Below are positions 32,574 through 41,664 of a stretch of 54,525 nucleotides of DNA, piece by piece; positions within the stretch are counted from its first letter, which is position 1; each line of letters begins with the position of its first letter. The position numbers and the translations under genes were made by a program. Source of the DNA: Cyanobacteria bacterium SBLK (GTDB lineage Bacteria > Cyanobacteriota > Cyanobacteriia > Cyanobacteriales > Spirulinaceae); assembly GCA_017746715.1 (NCBI GenBank), contig JAGHZQ010000067.1, forward strand, positions 1 to 54,525. The letters run 5' to 3'. A model generated the notes under the pieces. The model worked only from the letters and a program-made list of their open reading frames with translations. It did not search any database and had not been told where the DNA came from.

Positions 32574-35519
32574 ATGGACTCTTGGGAATTTCTCATTCAG
32601 AAGAAGGGAACTCGCTCTTGGCTTCCGCTTAAGCGCAGGAGACTTAAACTTGAAGCCGGCATCTATCGAATTGTTGCCCAATCTTGTCGTGCTAATGTCG
32701 ATGTAGAAATTCGAGTGATTCATCGTACCATTGATGAAGTTCCCCCCAAGCGGCGATCGCAAAAGCGAACTTGCCACACGTCCAAAGAAGGATTGATGAT
32801 TGCCATTCCTTTTACCTACATTCGTCCGGGTTTTTGGGAATTTCGCTGCACTTGTGGGAAAATGAACGAACTACAAGGGAAGCCTTGGCAAGAAGTCGTT
32901 CAATTAGACATTATTCCTGCTAAAGCCCTTCGAGAAACCCAAAAGAAGAGTGCGACGTCTCCTCAAGAGAAAAAATCCTCCGAAAAAGTTGTTCGACAAG
33001 TTACTAATCAGTCACCCGTCACCAGCGGCGCGCTGAGCTTGTCGAAGCGTCACCCGTCATCAGTTAATACAGAATCGGAACAAGATAATTTCGAAAAATC
33101 GGAAGAGGCGATCTCATCCCATCAGTCGCGAACTTCAGTTGCGCGTCAAAGCGCGATCGCGGCAAATTTAGAAAAAATAGAAGAGACAATTGCTAAAAAA
33201 TCAAGGCCCAAACCAACAAACAATGATAAGCAACCAATAACAAACGATGTTCATTCTCTATTAGAGCAATCTATTCAAAGTTTAGAAGAAATTTTGCAAC
33301 AGGTTAGCGAACCCGAACCCGAACCGAAACCTGAAACACAATCCGAAATACAACCGCAACAAGCGTTGCAAATCGAGCAACAAAATTCCGATCCCGAAGA
33401 TTTGCTTCCTGCTTTTCCTATTGCAACAAAAGATGATTTAGAGGGAATAAAATTTCCTGACGATCTATCGATTAGTTTATTACAAGACCATTTTATTCGA
33501 CGTAAAGATGAACCGCTTCTAATTTCCGGTCATGTTAACTCTCTCGATCTAGCACAAACAAGTATTCTCGATGATGGATTTGAAGGGGTTTTGCGTTATG
33601 AATTGCGCGATCCTCACGGTACGGAACTCTTACTCGACGTTTGCCAACCTCTCAGCGATGCGACAATCCCCCTCGTATTTAACTATTTATTGGATATTCC
33701 CACCGAGTACGATACTCGCCTCATTTTAGGAGAAGTCATCCTTGAAGTTTTTATCGATCGCGGCGACGGAAGCGCGAAAAAAACGGCTCGTTTGGCCAGT
33801 CAAACTTTTTCGATTACCGCAGGATTGGACGATTTGCTCGAGGCGATCTCCAATCCTATTGAAACTGAAGACCCCGCTCGCGTTCAACAATTAGGTTCTC
33901 ATTTTTCTGAGGAACGGGAAAGCGAAACGATACCGGTAAAAGCAGAGTTTCTCGATTTAAGCAAACGCGAAATTGAATCGCGACCTTTTGAACCCATCGA
34001 ACAGCAAATTTTACCGCCAAAATTATCTCTATCTCGAACTAAAAAAACAGCTAAAACTAAGAATATCGACCTACCGAGTTTTAATTCTCCACTTCCCGGA
34101 GATTCTGCATATCATACTTATAATATCGCTTCCTTATCACCAGATTTTTTGAATTCCCTCAGGAATAGTTCTCCGTTAGAAGAAAAATCTTCAGAAACAG
34201 AAAATCTTGTTTCTAATGTCGAAAGCAAAGACAACAATCGCATTCAAGAAACAAGATCGGGCGATCGCAAAGAAAATGCGCCTACAGAAGAAACAGCTAA
34301 AAGCAAAACCTCAAATATTGAGAACGAAAAGGCTGTATTAGAGCAAAACAATACTTCTGCTTCTGAAAGTGAAGAAAACGACCTCCCAGATACGGAATAT
34401 ATTGCTGAAATCGATGAGAAAGAAGAAGAGAAAAAGGAGCGATCGTTTCAAAAAGTACAAATGCAAGGTAGATTTTGGAAACAAATTAATCTACTGAAAA
34501 TTGATGAAGAAGTCAACGAAGAATTAGTAGAATGGATGCAAGCGCATCCAGTACGATCGCAAAGTAACGAACAGAAAAAGAACGATCTAGAAGCAACGGC
34601 TCAACGTTTGGCAGAGAAGGCAGAAGTCATACAAGAACTGGCAGAAGAAGAAAGACGCGCGGCTTTAGCCAATATTGCAGAAGAGCTAGAACTTAGCGAT
34701 GAAACGTCAGAAGCCGAGATTTTAGAAAAACTAGCAAAGGAAGCAGAATTTTTGAAAAAGTTAGCCGCAGAAATAGAAGACAACCAAAATCTTTCTCCAG
34801 AAAAGCAACAAGATAGCGATATCTTAAGAGCGCCAGAAATTCAAACTCCCGGTGAAGAAACAGAAGAACAAGAGGCAAAAGTTGCCGAAGTCACCATCGA
34901 TCGGACCCATCATGAATTTGTTGTTGATGACGAAGAGGATGAAATAGAAGAAGAGTTGAGAACTTCTCTACCCAAGCACGATAGTTCGGGTTTGCCCTAT
35001 CCTGTCGGAATCCAAAGTCTCGCGACCTCGCGATCGATGCCGTTTTCTCCTCCTCCGGAAAAAAATCGCCAAGAAGTTGCAATTTCTGAAATCAAGCCAG
35101 AGTTTTCCCTACAAAAAAGTGGCAATCTCATTGCACAAAAACAGTCTGTACTTTCTTCTCAACTTTTTGTCCCAACGCCAATTTTAGACGTTCCCGACGG
35201 AGAACTATCAGCCGGAGAATTAGTGTTAATTCGAGTCCGATTGCCTGCTTATTCGGGATCGATTTATGTTAAACTCTGGGTACAAGATCGAGAAACTCGT
35301 CAGTTATTAGACGGACCTCGAGCTTTTGTCGATTTTATGTGGAATGATGCGGGAGAACTAGAAACCCTAACGCAATTAATCGTTCCCGTTGCTAGTCTTT
35401 CCATCCGTTTTGAAGCGATCGCGATCGATGTAGAAACGCACAAAGAAAGCCATAAAGTAACTTGCGATCGCACGGTCATTCCGCCAGAATTTCAACAGAA
35501 ATCGTTTGAAATGATTTAA
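32574..35519 (+). CDS. Large conserved-type protein, unknown, with long disordered centre
   Basis: A 981-aa protein of unknown family. The N-terminal ~115 residues form a small folded domain rich in Cys, Arg and Trp (KKGTRSWLPLKRRRLKLEAG, then RPGFWEFRCTCGK). The middle is acidic and low-complexity with a coiled-coil-like Glu/Lys/Ala stretch (about 640-760). Residues 310-430 and the C-terminal ~120 (LDVPDGELSAGELVLIRVRL) look beta-rich and folded. A repetitive DNA element is read through as SGALSLSKRHPS near residue 155. No enzymatic motif is seen; a scaffold or envelope-linked role is possible but unsupported. Confidence 0.65.
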   Translation: MDSWEFLIQKKGTRSWLPLKRRRLKLEAGIYRIVAQSCRANVDVEIRVIHRTIDEVPPKRRSQKRTCHTSKEGLMIAIPFTYIRPGFWEFRCTCGKMNELQGKPWQEVVQLDIIPAKALRETQKKSATSPQEKKSSEKVVRQVTNQSPVTSGALSLSKRHPSSVNTESEQDNFEKSEEAISSHQSRTSVARQSAIAANLEKIEETIAKKSRPKPTNNDKQPITNDVHSLLEQSIQSLEEILQQVSEPEPEPKPETQSEIQPQQALQIEQQNSDPEDLLPAFPIATKDDLEGIKFPDDLSISLLQDHFIRRKDEPLLISGHVNSLDLAQTSILDDGFEGVLRYELRDPHGTELLLDVCQPLSDATIPLVFNYLLDIPTEYDTRLILGEVILEVFIDRGDGSAKKTARLASQTFSITAGLDDLLEAISNPIETEDPARVQQLGSHFSEERESETIPVKAEFLDLSKREIESRPFEPIEQQILPPKLSLSRTKKTAKTKNIDLPSFNSPLPGDSAYHTYNIASLSPDFLNSLRNSSPLEEKSSETENLVSNVESKDNNRIQETRSGDRKENAPTEETAKSKTSNIENEKAVLEQNNTSASESEENDLPDTEYIAEIDEKEEEKKERSFQKVQMQGRFWKQINLLKIDEEVNEELVEWMQAHPVRSQSNEQKKNDLEATAQRLAEKAEVIQELAEEERRAALANIAEELELSDETSEAEILEKLAKEAEFLKKLAAEIEDNQNLSPEKQQDSDILRAPEIQTPGEETEEQEAKVAEVTIDRTHHEFVVDDEEDEIEEELRTSLPKHDSSGLPYPVGIQSLATSRSMPFSPPPEKNRQEVAISEIKPEFSLQKSGNLIAQKQSVLSSQLFVPTPILDVPDGELSAGELVLIRVRLPAYSGSIYVKLWVQDRETRQLLDGPRAFVDFMWNDAGELETLTQLIVPVASLSIRFEAIAIDVETHKESHKVTCDRTVIPPEFQQKSFEMI
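33031..33049. repeat. Dispersed 19-bp element read in frame, flanked by direct repeats
   Basis: CGCTGAGCTTGTCGAAGCG, a short imperfect palindrome common in intergenic DNA, sits inside the 981-aa gene. Direct copies of GTCACCCGTCA(C/T)CAG at 33011-33025 and 33049-33063 flank it, like a small insertion. Confidence 0.6.
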
Positions 35520-35553
35520 TCCCCCTTTGAAAGAGGGAGGGAAAGAAAAAACT

Positions 35554-36015
35554 ATGAGCGAAACTCAACTCGATAAGATTTATAATTTCGTACAAATTAA
35601 CGATCGCCTCGCGACTGCGGGACAACCCACAGAAACACAGTTTGAGGAGGTTAAAAAGGCAGGTTACGATCTGATTGTCAATCTTGCCCTTTCGAACTCT
35701 ACCAATGCCATTCCTCATGAAGCGGAAATTATCGATCGCAATAACATGGAATACGTCCATATTCCGGTAATTTGGGAGAATCCTACGTTAGAGGATTTTC
35801 AAGAATTTGTGAAGGTCATGCAGCAAAATTCGGAACGTAAAGTATTCGTACATTGTGCGATGAATATGCGGGTTTCAACATTTGTTTATTTGTATCGCTG
35901 GCTGTGCGATCGCGTGGATGAACAAGAGGCCAGACAAGTTTTAGATAAAATTTGGACTCCCGATGAAGTTTGGCAAGCATTTATTGAGAAAATACAAAAG
36001 AATTATACAAATTAG
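35554..36015 (+). CDS. PTP-like phosphatase (CX4R loop)
   Basis: A 153-aa protein from the ATG at 35554. It starts with an IYNFVQINDRLATAGQPTE segment typical of the small dual-specificity-phosphatase-like family seen next to NAD-kinase or hydrolase domains. The phosphate loop is VHCAMNMR: Cys followed by four residues and Arg, where classic PTPs have five. The loop also lacks Gly. Catalytic competence is therefore uncertain. The gene is directly upstream of a Ser/Thr kinase on the same strand. Confidence 0.75.
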   Translation: MSETQLDKIYNFVQINDRLATAGQPTETQFEEVKKAGYDLIVNLALSNSTNAIPHEAEIIDRNNMEYVHIPVIWENPTLEDFQEFVKVMQQNSERKVFVHCAMNMRVSTFVYLYRWLCDRVDEQEARQVLDKIWTPDEVWQAFIEKIQKNYTN

Positions 36016-36129
36016 CCTCTCTATACAACCGTGCTTATCCGACTATTGCAGAAATTTAGCGATCGCGTTGATTTTGCTTTATCGGGAATACCATAGAAGG
36101 AGAAGATATTTTTGGGTCTTTCTTCATTC

Positions 36130-37167
36130 ATGAGCTACTGTATTAATCCCCACTGTTCCGATCCGGAAAATCCCGATGATGGAAACTATTGTCATGCTTG
36201 TGGGGCAACTTTAAAACTCAAAGACCGCTATCGGACGTTGAAACCCGTGGGACAAGGAGGATTTGGGAAAACATTTCTAGCCATTGACGAGGATAAACCT
36301 TCAAAACCCTATTGCGTTATCAAACAATTTTTTCCTCGGGTTGTTGAAAAAAATGCGATCGCCAAAGCCGAGGAGTTATTTGAACGAGAAGCCACTCAGT
36401 TAGATGAATTGGGAAATCATCCCCAAATTCCCAATTTGCTGGCTTATTTTTCTTTAGACGATCGCCAGTATTTGGTACAGGAATTTATTGCGGGAGACGA
36501 TCTAGCCCAAGAAGTAAGAAAATTGGGAGTTTTTGATGAAATTAAAGTGCGTGCTTTGCTGGAAAATCTTCTCCCGGTTTTAGCCTTCGTTCATGCAAAT
36601 AAAGTCATTCATCGAGATATCAAACCCGAAAATATTATTCGCCGCCAACGCGATCGCTTGTTATATTTAGTGGACTTTGGTGCAGCCAAAACTCTCGATT
36701 TTGGCGCATCCGCACGGACGGGAACGGCGATCGGTTCTGAGGGATTTGCTTCCCCGGAACAGGCGATCGGTCGGGCGACTTATGCCAGCGATATTTACAG
36801 TTTGGGAGTGACTTGCATTACGCTTTTAACCGGTTTGCATCCTTTCGGTCTCTTTGACGTACAGGAAGGAAAATGGATTTGGAAACAATATTTACAGCAC
36901 CCCATTGATTCCGAATTAGAAAACATTTTAGATAAGATGTTAATATCGGCTATGAGTCAGCGTTATTCTGCCATCTCGGAAATATTGCAAGATTTGCAAG
37001 CGATCCCCACTTCAATCGATTTAGAATTAGAACAGCTACAAACTCAATTTAAACCGGGAAATTCAAGCCGATCGAGTGCATTTCCAAGGTCTTCTCGCAA
37101 TGCGATCGATCGTGAGTTAGAAGAGTTACAGGCAGAATATTCTCAAGAAGAAAAAACAAATTCTTAA
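36130..37167 (+). CDS. Ser/Thr protein kinase with N-terminal zinc ribbon
   Basis: A 345-aa protein from the ATG at 36130. A zinc ribbon Cx4C...Cx2C (C4, C9, C21, C24) precedes a Hanks-type kinase domain. It has glycine loop GQGGFGKT, Lys in CVIKQFFP, catalytic HRDIKPEN, DFGAAK and GSEGFASPEQ (substrate/activation segment), so all key residues are present. The C-terminal ~60 residues are helical. No transmembrane helix, so cytosolic. The 4-nt overlap at the end with the convergent YgfZ-like gene (37164-37167) is unusual but small. Adjacent phosphatase-like gene suggests a signalling pair (inference). Confidence 0.92.
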   Translation: MSYCINPHCSDPENPDDGNYCHACGATLKLKDRYRTLKPVGQGGFGKTFLAIDEDKPSKPYCVIKQFFPRVVEKNAIAKAEELFEREATQLDELGNHPQIPNLLAYFSLDDRQYLVQEFIAGDDLAQEVRKLGVFDEIKVRALLENLLPVLAFVHANKVIHRDIKPENIIRRQRDRLLYLVDFGAAKTLDFGASARTGTAIGSEGFASPEQAIGRATYASDIYSLGVTCITLLTGLHPFGLFDVQEGKWIWKQYLQHPIDSELENILDKMLISAMSQRYSAISEILQDLQAIPTSIDLELEQLQTQFKPGNSSRSSAFPRSSRNAIDRELEELQAEYSQEEKTNS

Positions 37168-38228
37168 GATTGTTTTCCTTCATAATATTCATGGGTTAAC
37201 AACGGAAGGGCTATTAATTCTCCCACCGCATCGCCAATTTTTACTTTTAAGCCTTCCCCACCGACTTTTGTTTTCAAATAAGCCAAACCAATCGATCCAT
37301 CGGGAGTTGCGATCGCACTGGTAATTTTACCCGCTTTTTTTCCTTCGACAATAATCGGCGTTTCGGGAGTAACAGGTGCATCTAATTTAATTCCCCACAA
37401 ACGCTGTTTCACTCCTTTATAAGTGTTGAGGCGAGCAATGGTTTCCTGACCGATGTAGCAGCCTTTTTCAAAAGAAATCGCCTTCCATAATCCCGCTTCT
37501 AAAGGATTGTATTCTTCCGTTAATTCGGTAGGGGGAATGGGTCTGCCTTGCTGAATGCGAAGTTGTTCCCAAACGCGATCGCCTGCGGATACTACTCCTT
37601 TATTCGCCAATTCTTCCCAGAGTTTGGCCGCATTTTCTCGAGAGATTATCAAAGTATATCCGGGCAATCCCAAACCATTTCCTAACGCAATTATTACCTC
37701 CTCTCCAGCAAAGTTAAATGTTCTGTGAACGCCCTCTTGTTGACCCGATAACCCTTTCCAACCCAAATTTTCACCAAAATCATCACTTCCTTTACCAATG
37801 AGGTTAAAAATTGCTATTTCTTTGGAAAGATCCGCCAATTTAACGCGATCCATCGGGAAGAGATAGCGATCCAACCATTCCATCATCGATTGATTTTGCC
37901 CCGGAGACAGTAAGAGCAATAATGCGTCTTCCGTCGCATAAACGGCTGCTAAATCGATCGTTCTTGCCGTTGACGTGACCAAAACAGTTGCACACCCTTC
38001 TCCGGGTTGCAAGCATTTGATATCATTGGTACTCTGATTGTGGAGAAACTGAACGCGATCTTCTCCGGTGAGTCGAATTAAGCCGCAGTGGGAGCGATCG
38101 CAAAGGATAACGCCTTTTTCGACAGTTTCCAAAGCCACGATATCATTGCCAAAACTTTGAGGAACTATCGATTCTTCCTCAAATATAGCGCCTAAACTAT
38201 TTTGAATATCTTTTAATGTTTGTATCAT
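37164..38228 (-). CDS. YgfZ/GcvT-like folate-binding protein
   Basis: A 354-aa protein of the YgfZ family, which assists Fe-S-cluster enzymes through folate binding. Diagnostic motif KGCYIGQE (Cys in the conserved KGCYxGQE box) in FEKGCYIGQETIARLNTYKG. N-terminal half LTGEDRVQFLHNQSTNDI and a central region matching GcvT folds. The length is normal. Ends convergently against the kinase gene. Confidence 0.93.
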   Translation of the reverse strand: MIQTLKDIQNSLGAIFEEESIVPQSFGNDIVALETVEKGVILCDRSHCGLIRLTGEDRVQFLHNQSTNDIKCLQPGEGCATVLVTSTARTIDLAAVYATEDALLLLLSPGQNQSMMEWLDRYLFPMDRVKLADLSKEIAIFNLIGKGSDDFGENLGWKGLSGQQEGVHRTFNFAGEEVIIALGNGLGLPGYTLIISRENAAKLWEELANKGVVSAGDRVWEQLRIQQGRPIPPTELTEEYNPLEAGLWKAISFEKGCYIGQETIARLNTYKGVKQRLWGIKLDAPVTPETPIIVEGKKAGKITSAIATPDGSIGLAYLKTKVGGEGLKVKIGDAVGELIALPLLTHEYYEGKQS

Positions 38229-38257
38229 TTCCGGAACTGGTGACTGGTGACTGAATA

Positions 38258-38641
38258 TTAGGATAAATCGGTAAAAATTGCATCTATCAATTGTTTGACT
38301 TTATCATCGAGGCGATTCCAATCAACCTCTCCTTCTTCATCAAATAAGCGAACGTCGATATCAACTTCAATCTCGCCTTCAGATTGGGAGTGGGAGGGAG
38401 GGGGATAGTTGATAAAACAGGCTTGAAAACATAGATCCCAGAGATTGAAAGTTAGCACTTTTTCTCCACAAGTCAAGCGCAATTGATGTCCGGGTAAAGG
38501 CTCTTGAATATCTTCGTAAGTTCCTTTCCAGTTTGATTCATCTAGATTCTTTCTAATATTATCAACAACGCGAATTAAAGAAGGCTGCATGAGAATTTTT
38601 GCTCTTTCCCAATCTTGAGTGGTTTTAAATTTAGGTTTCAT
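38258..38641 (-). CDS. Conserved cyanobacterial hypothetical protein
   Basis: A 127-aa soluble protein with no transmembrane helix. FNLWDLCFQACFINYPPP and a conserved-looking acidic strand EIEVDIDVRLFDEEGEVDW stand out, with a helical C-terminus KVKQLIDAIFTDL. I recall similar cyanobacterial proteins without a known role. It is 29 nt upstream of the YgfZ-like gene on the same strand and may be cotranscribed. Confidence 0.6.
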   Translation of the reverse strand: MKPKFKTTQDWERAKILMQPSLIRVVDNIRKNLDESNWKGTYEDIQEPLPGHQLRLTCGEKVLTFNLWDLCFQACFINYPPPSHSQSEGEIEVDIDVRLFDEEGEVDWNRLDDKVKQLIDAIFTDLS

Positions 38642-38745
38642 TAAATGAGTTTGCGCGAACTTTTTCTCTCATTGTACCAAAGAATGAAGAGACGATAGTT
38701 TCGGTGGAATGGAAATAATTAAATGAATACGATCTTCGATTAAGA

Positions 38746-38777
38746 AGTCCTCTCAAGAGGACTAGAGCGATCGCTCT
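38746..38777. repeat. Two adjacent palindromes
   Basis: AGTCCTCTCAAGAGGACT (38746-38763) then AGAGCGATCGCTCT (38764-38777), in the gap between the hypothetical gene and the glycan operon. Confidence 0.75.
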
Positions 38778-38792
38778 CATAGCAATCATATC

Positions 38793-38818
38793 AAAAAACC
38801 AGTCCATTTTAATGGACT
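38793..38818 (-). terminator. Terminator of the polysaccharide operon
   Basis: On the minus strand AGTCCATT/AATGGACT (8-bp arms, 38818-38801) is followed by GGTTTTTT. It lies about 70 nt beyond the glycosyltransferase stop. Confidence 0.8.
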
Positions 38819-38885
38819 TTCTATATGAGACGAGGGTTTTGAACCCGTGGCTGATCTCTCGTGAACTCGAATGAAATTTTCAGAT

Positions 38886-40145
38886 TTACCGATCGCATCG
38901 CATTTTCTCACCCATTACCCTCAACACCAGACTTGACAAGCGATCTCGATACAATTTCCAAGTTAATTCCTCAGCTTTCTTTCTCGCAGCTTTTCCCATT
39001 TCTGCCAATTCTTGCGGGTGAGAATAACACCAAATGAGTTTTTCTTGAATCGCTTCTGTATTGCGAATAGGAATAATAAATCCTTCCATTCCATCGGTAA
39101 TAATATCGCCTCCTCCAGCATTTTCCGTAGTAATAATGGGAATACCGCAAGCCATTGCTTCCAATAATACCAATGCCAATCCTTCTACCAAAGAAGGAAA
39201 AACAAAGACGCTGGCAGAACTATAATATTGATTCAGAGTAGCATGGGGAACAGAGGGTATATAGCGAAAACAATCTTGATATTTTCCCAAATAGCGATCG
39301 CCGATTTCATTCATTCCTACCAATAATAATTCTGCTTCGGTTAAGTTCAATTTTTGCCATGCTTTCAGTAAATAATGAATGCCTTTTCTCGCTCCCACTC
39401 TCCCCACAAATAAGGCGCGAAATTTATTATCTTTCTTCGGTTTGGGTTGAAAATAATCATGAGGCGAACCAAAAGGAATAACGTTTATTTTCTCTTGTTC
39501 AACACCTGCATTTAAAAGCGATCGCGCCACTGCGGTAGAAGGAACGACGATACAATCAGCAAGGGAAATTTCTCGTTCTTTTCGCTCTAACTTCCAAACC
39601 GGTTCTTGAATCGATTGCAAGCAATGGGCAAGTTCGGGAAATAATTCCGCTTCTTCTTGTTGAATTTGTTGGCTTTGACGATAAAATACAATCGGCAGAT
39701 CGTAAAAGCATTTAATCCCTCGCTGTTTGGCAACAGAGAAGGTCTCAGCAGCTCCATCCTCATAGGCATAAACCCCCGCAAGTCCCGTTAGGTGTTTTCT
39801 CGCTACTCGCCTGTCTATGGACGCATAAACCCAGTCTGCGAGACTTTGGGCATTGAACCCCAAACGACGATTTAACCCCGTGCGGAGGATAAGAATGCGC
39901 GCAATTTCTTCAAGGGGATAAGTTTTGAAAAACCCATTTTCGAGAGGAATCCAAGTTCGCCGTCCCAATTCGCGATCGCCGGCTGGGAAAAATTTCTGCA
40001 AAAAACGTGCTAAATGACTATCGGGATTATAAGCGATCGCGGTAATAATTTCGTGGAGCAAGCCAATTTTCCCAAGGGCGATCGCTGCATTGCGAGCAAA
40101 AGGATTACCTGTAGGATGAATCAGAGTAATTTTGCGATCTGCCAT
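38886..40145 (-). CDS. GT4-type glycosyltransferase
   Basis: A 419-aa GT-B glycosyltransferase from the ATG at 40145 (an upstream in-frame ATG gives 432 aa). C-terminal family motifs: ALFVGRVGARKGIHYLLKAW (nucleotide-sugar domain entry) and SLVEGLALVLLEAMACGIPI (EX7E with the conserved acidic residues). It overlaps the end of the membrane polymerase gene by 41 nt, showing tight coupling in a three-gene operon for an exopolysaccharide or O-antigen. Donor and acceptor are unknown. Confidence 0.9.
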   Translation of the reverse strand: MADRKITLIHPTGNPFARNAAIALGKIGLLHEIITAIAYNPDSHLARFLQKFFPAGDRELGRRTWIPLENGFFKTYPLEEIARILILRTGLNRRLGFNAQSLADWVYASIDRRVARKHLTGLAGVYAYEDGAAETFSVAKQRGIKCFYDLPIVFYRQSQQIQQEEAELFPELAHCLQSIQEPVWKLERKEREISLADCIVVPSTAVARSLLNAGVEQEKINVIPFGSPHDYFQPKPKKDNKFRALFVGRVGARKGIHYLLKAWQKLNLTEAELLLVGMNEIGDRYLGKYQDCFRYIPSVPHATLNQYYSSASVFVFPSLVEGLALVLLEAMACGIPIITTENAGGGDIITDGMEGFIIPIRNTEAIQEKLIWCYSHPQELAEMGKAARKKAEELTWKLYRDRLSSLVLRVMGEKMRCDR

Positions 40146-41664
40146 TTTGTTGTAAAAGTTGCTGTTGTTCGCGCCAATTTTCAACTCGTTCGAGCCAAGG
40201 TAATAAGAAAATAAAACTCGTATATAACCAGTAATAGAGACCGAAACTATTATGGTAAACCATTTGGTTGATAAATAAAATCGATTGAATCAGAACGCCA
40301 GCCAAAGCTAAATCTTTTAAAAAAGGACGTTTTAATCGCGTAAAAATCAAAAATAAAGCAATAATAAAACCCACCCGCATACCATACCATAAAATGAAAC
40401 CAATCGGCCCCAACTCGAGGGCCACTCGTCCCATTTCCGGCTCGATTTCAAAAGGAGGGGGCGTTCCGAGAGGTAAACTAAAAATAGTTCTTAACGATCC
40501 GGCTCCAGCGTGGGTAGCTCCTGCACCATAACCATCTAAATCCGTGATCGTAATGAAATCAAAAGGTCCGATAAAACCCAAACGAATTCGTTCGGCTAAA
40601 TCGGTATTAGAACTCATTCGCGTCCAAAATGCTTCCAGAACTTGACGGAATAAAATAACGGCAACACTTGCAGCAATAGCCATAAAAGGTAGCAACCGAC
40701 CCAACCACAGAAATATTTTTTCGGGTTTGCTTAAAACGCGAATACCATAATAGCCAGCCATAAATAATATTGAAGCAATAACAGGCGTTCGCGAACCCGT
40801 CATAAAACAATTTAAGCTAATTAAAAAAACTTGGATATAAGTTAAAATACGCCAAAGTAATGATTGTTTGACCGACAGTAAAGGAATTAAAAGACCAAAA
40901 CAGGCCGAAAGATAACCTTGATAGCTATTAAGATAAGAGAACGTTCCTGTAATCCGTACATTGCGAGATCCGGCAAATCCAAAAGTTGCGATCGGTTCGT
41001 TTCTTCCCGGAATGTATTGATTGATCGGACTGTGAATCGGGCTAAAAAATTGGACAATTCCTAAAATTCCTACGGGAATCAATAGAACTAAATGATTGCG
41101 AAGGAAGATAAAAAACTCTTCTTCCGAGCGAAATAAACTGGGCATCATCCAGATTAGAGGAATGTAGAAAAGATACGATTTTAGTCCTAAAATCCCGATA
41201 ATTGGAGATCCCAAACTAGGATTAAAGGCTTGGAACGTACACCAGCCCGAGGCAATAATAATGGCAATATTGACAAAATTATTTTTAATGGGAAATCTGG
41301 ATTCGCCTTGGGGAAAGAAATAATAGCGAAGATATGCCCCCAATAAAACAAAATCTTTGAAAAAATAAATAAATTCGCTGGCTTGTGGTAAAACCCATTT
41401 GCGAATTGCACCGTCAACGACCAAAATAAAAAAAATGGCTTTGACCGATCTGCGCCAATCTCGAAAAGAAACGTAAATTATTGTAAATAAAATGATTAGT
41501 CCGACAAGCGCTTTGACCAAGAATAATCCTCCCTCATCCGATAATATTTCGCTGTAAATGCTATATTCATCGATTGGGTTCGAGCTTCCCAAAGAAATAT
41601 CATTGTGTTGGATGGATAAATAAATGAGCAATACGGCAATCAATAACCCAATCGTAATTTTCAC
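40105..41664 (-). CDS. O-antigen ligase/polymerase-like membrane protein
   Basis: A 519-aa polytopic protein with about 10-12 transmembrane helices. The large extracytoplasmic loop around residues 380-420 (GYGAGATHAGAGSL), followed by a helix pair, fits the Wzy/WaaL superfamily. It starts 4 nt inside the end of the upstream glycosyltransferase (ATGA overlap) and overlaps the downstream one. Likely polymerises or ligates repeat units at the membrane. Confidence 0.8.
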   Translation of the reverse strand: MKITIGLLIAVLLIYLSIQHNDISLGSSNPIDEYSIYSEILSDEGGLFLVKALVGLIILFTIIYVSFRDWRRSVKAIFFILVVDGAIRKWVLPQASEFIYFFKDFVLLGAYLRYYFFPQGESRFPIKNNFVNIAIIIASGWCTFQAFNPSLGSPIIGILGLKSYLFYIPLIWMMPSLFRSEEEFFIFLRNHLVLLIPVGILGIVQFFSPIHSPINQYIPGRNEPIATFGFAGSRNVRITGTFSYLNSYQGYLSACFGLLIPLLSVKQSLLWRILTYIQVFLISLNCFMTGSRTPVIASILFMAGYYGIRVLSKPEKIFLWLGRLLPFMAIAASVAVILFRQVLEAFWTRMSSNTDLAERIRLGFIGPFDFITITDLDGYGAGATHAGAGSLRTIFSLPLGTPPPFEIEPEMGRVALELGPIGFILWYGMRVGFIIALFLIFTRLKRPFLKDLALAGVLIQSILFINQMVYHNSFGLYYWLYTSFIFLLPWLERVENWREQQQLLQQNGRSQNYSDSSYR

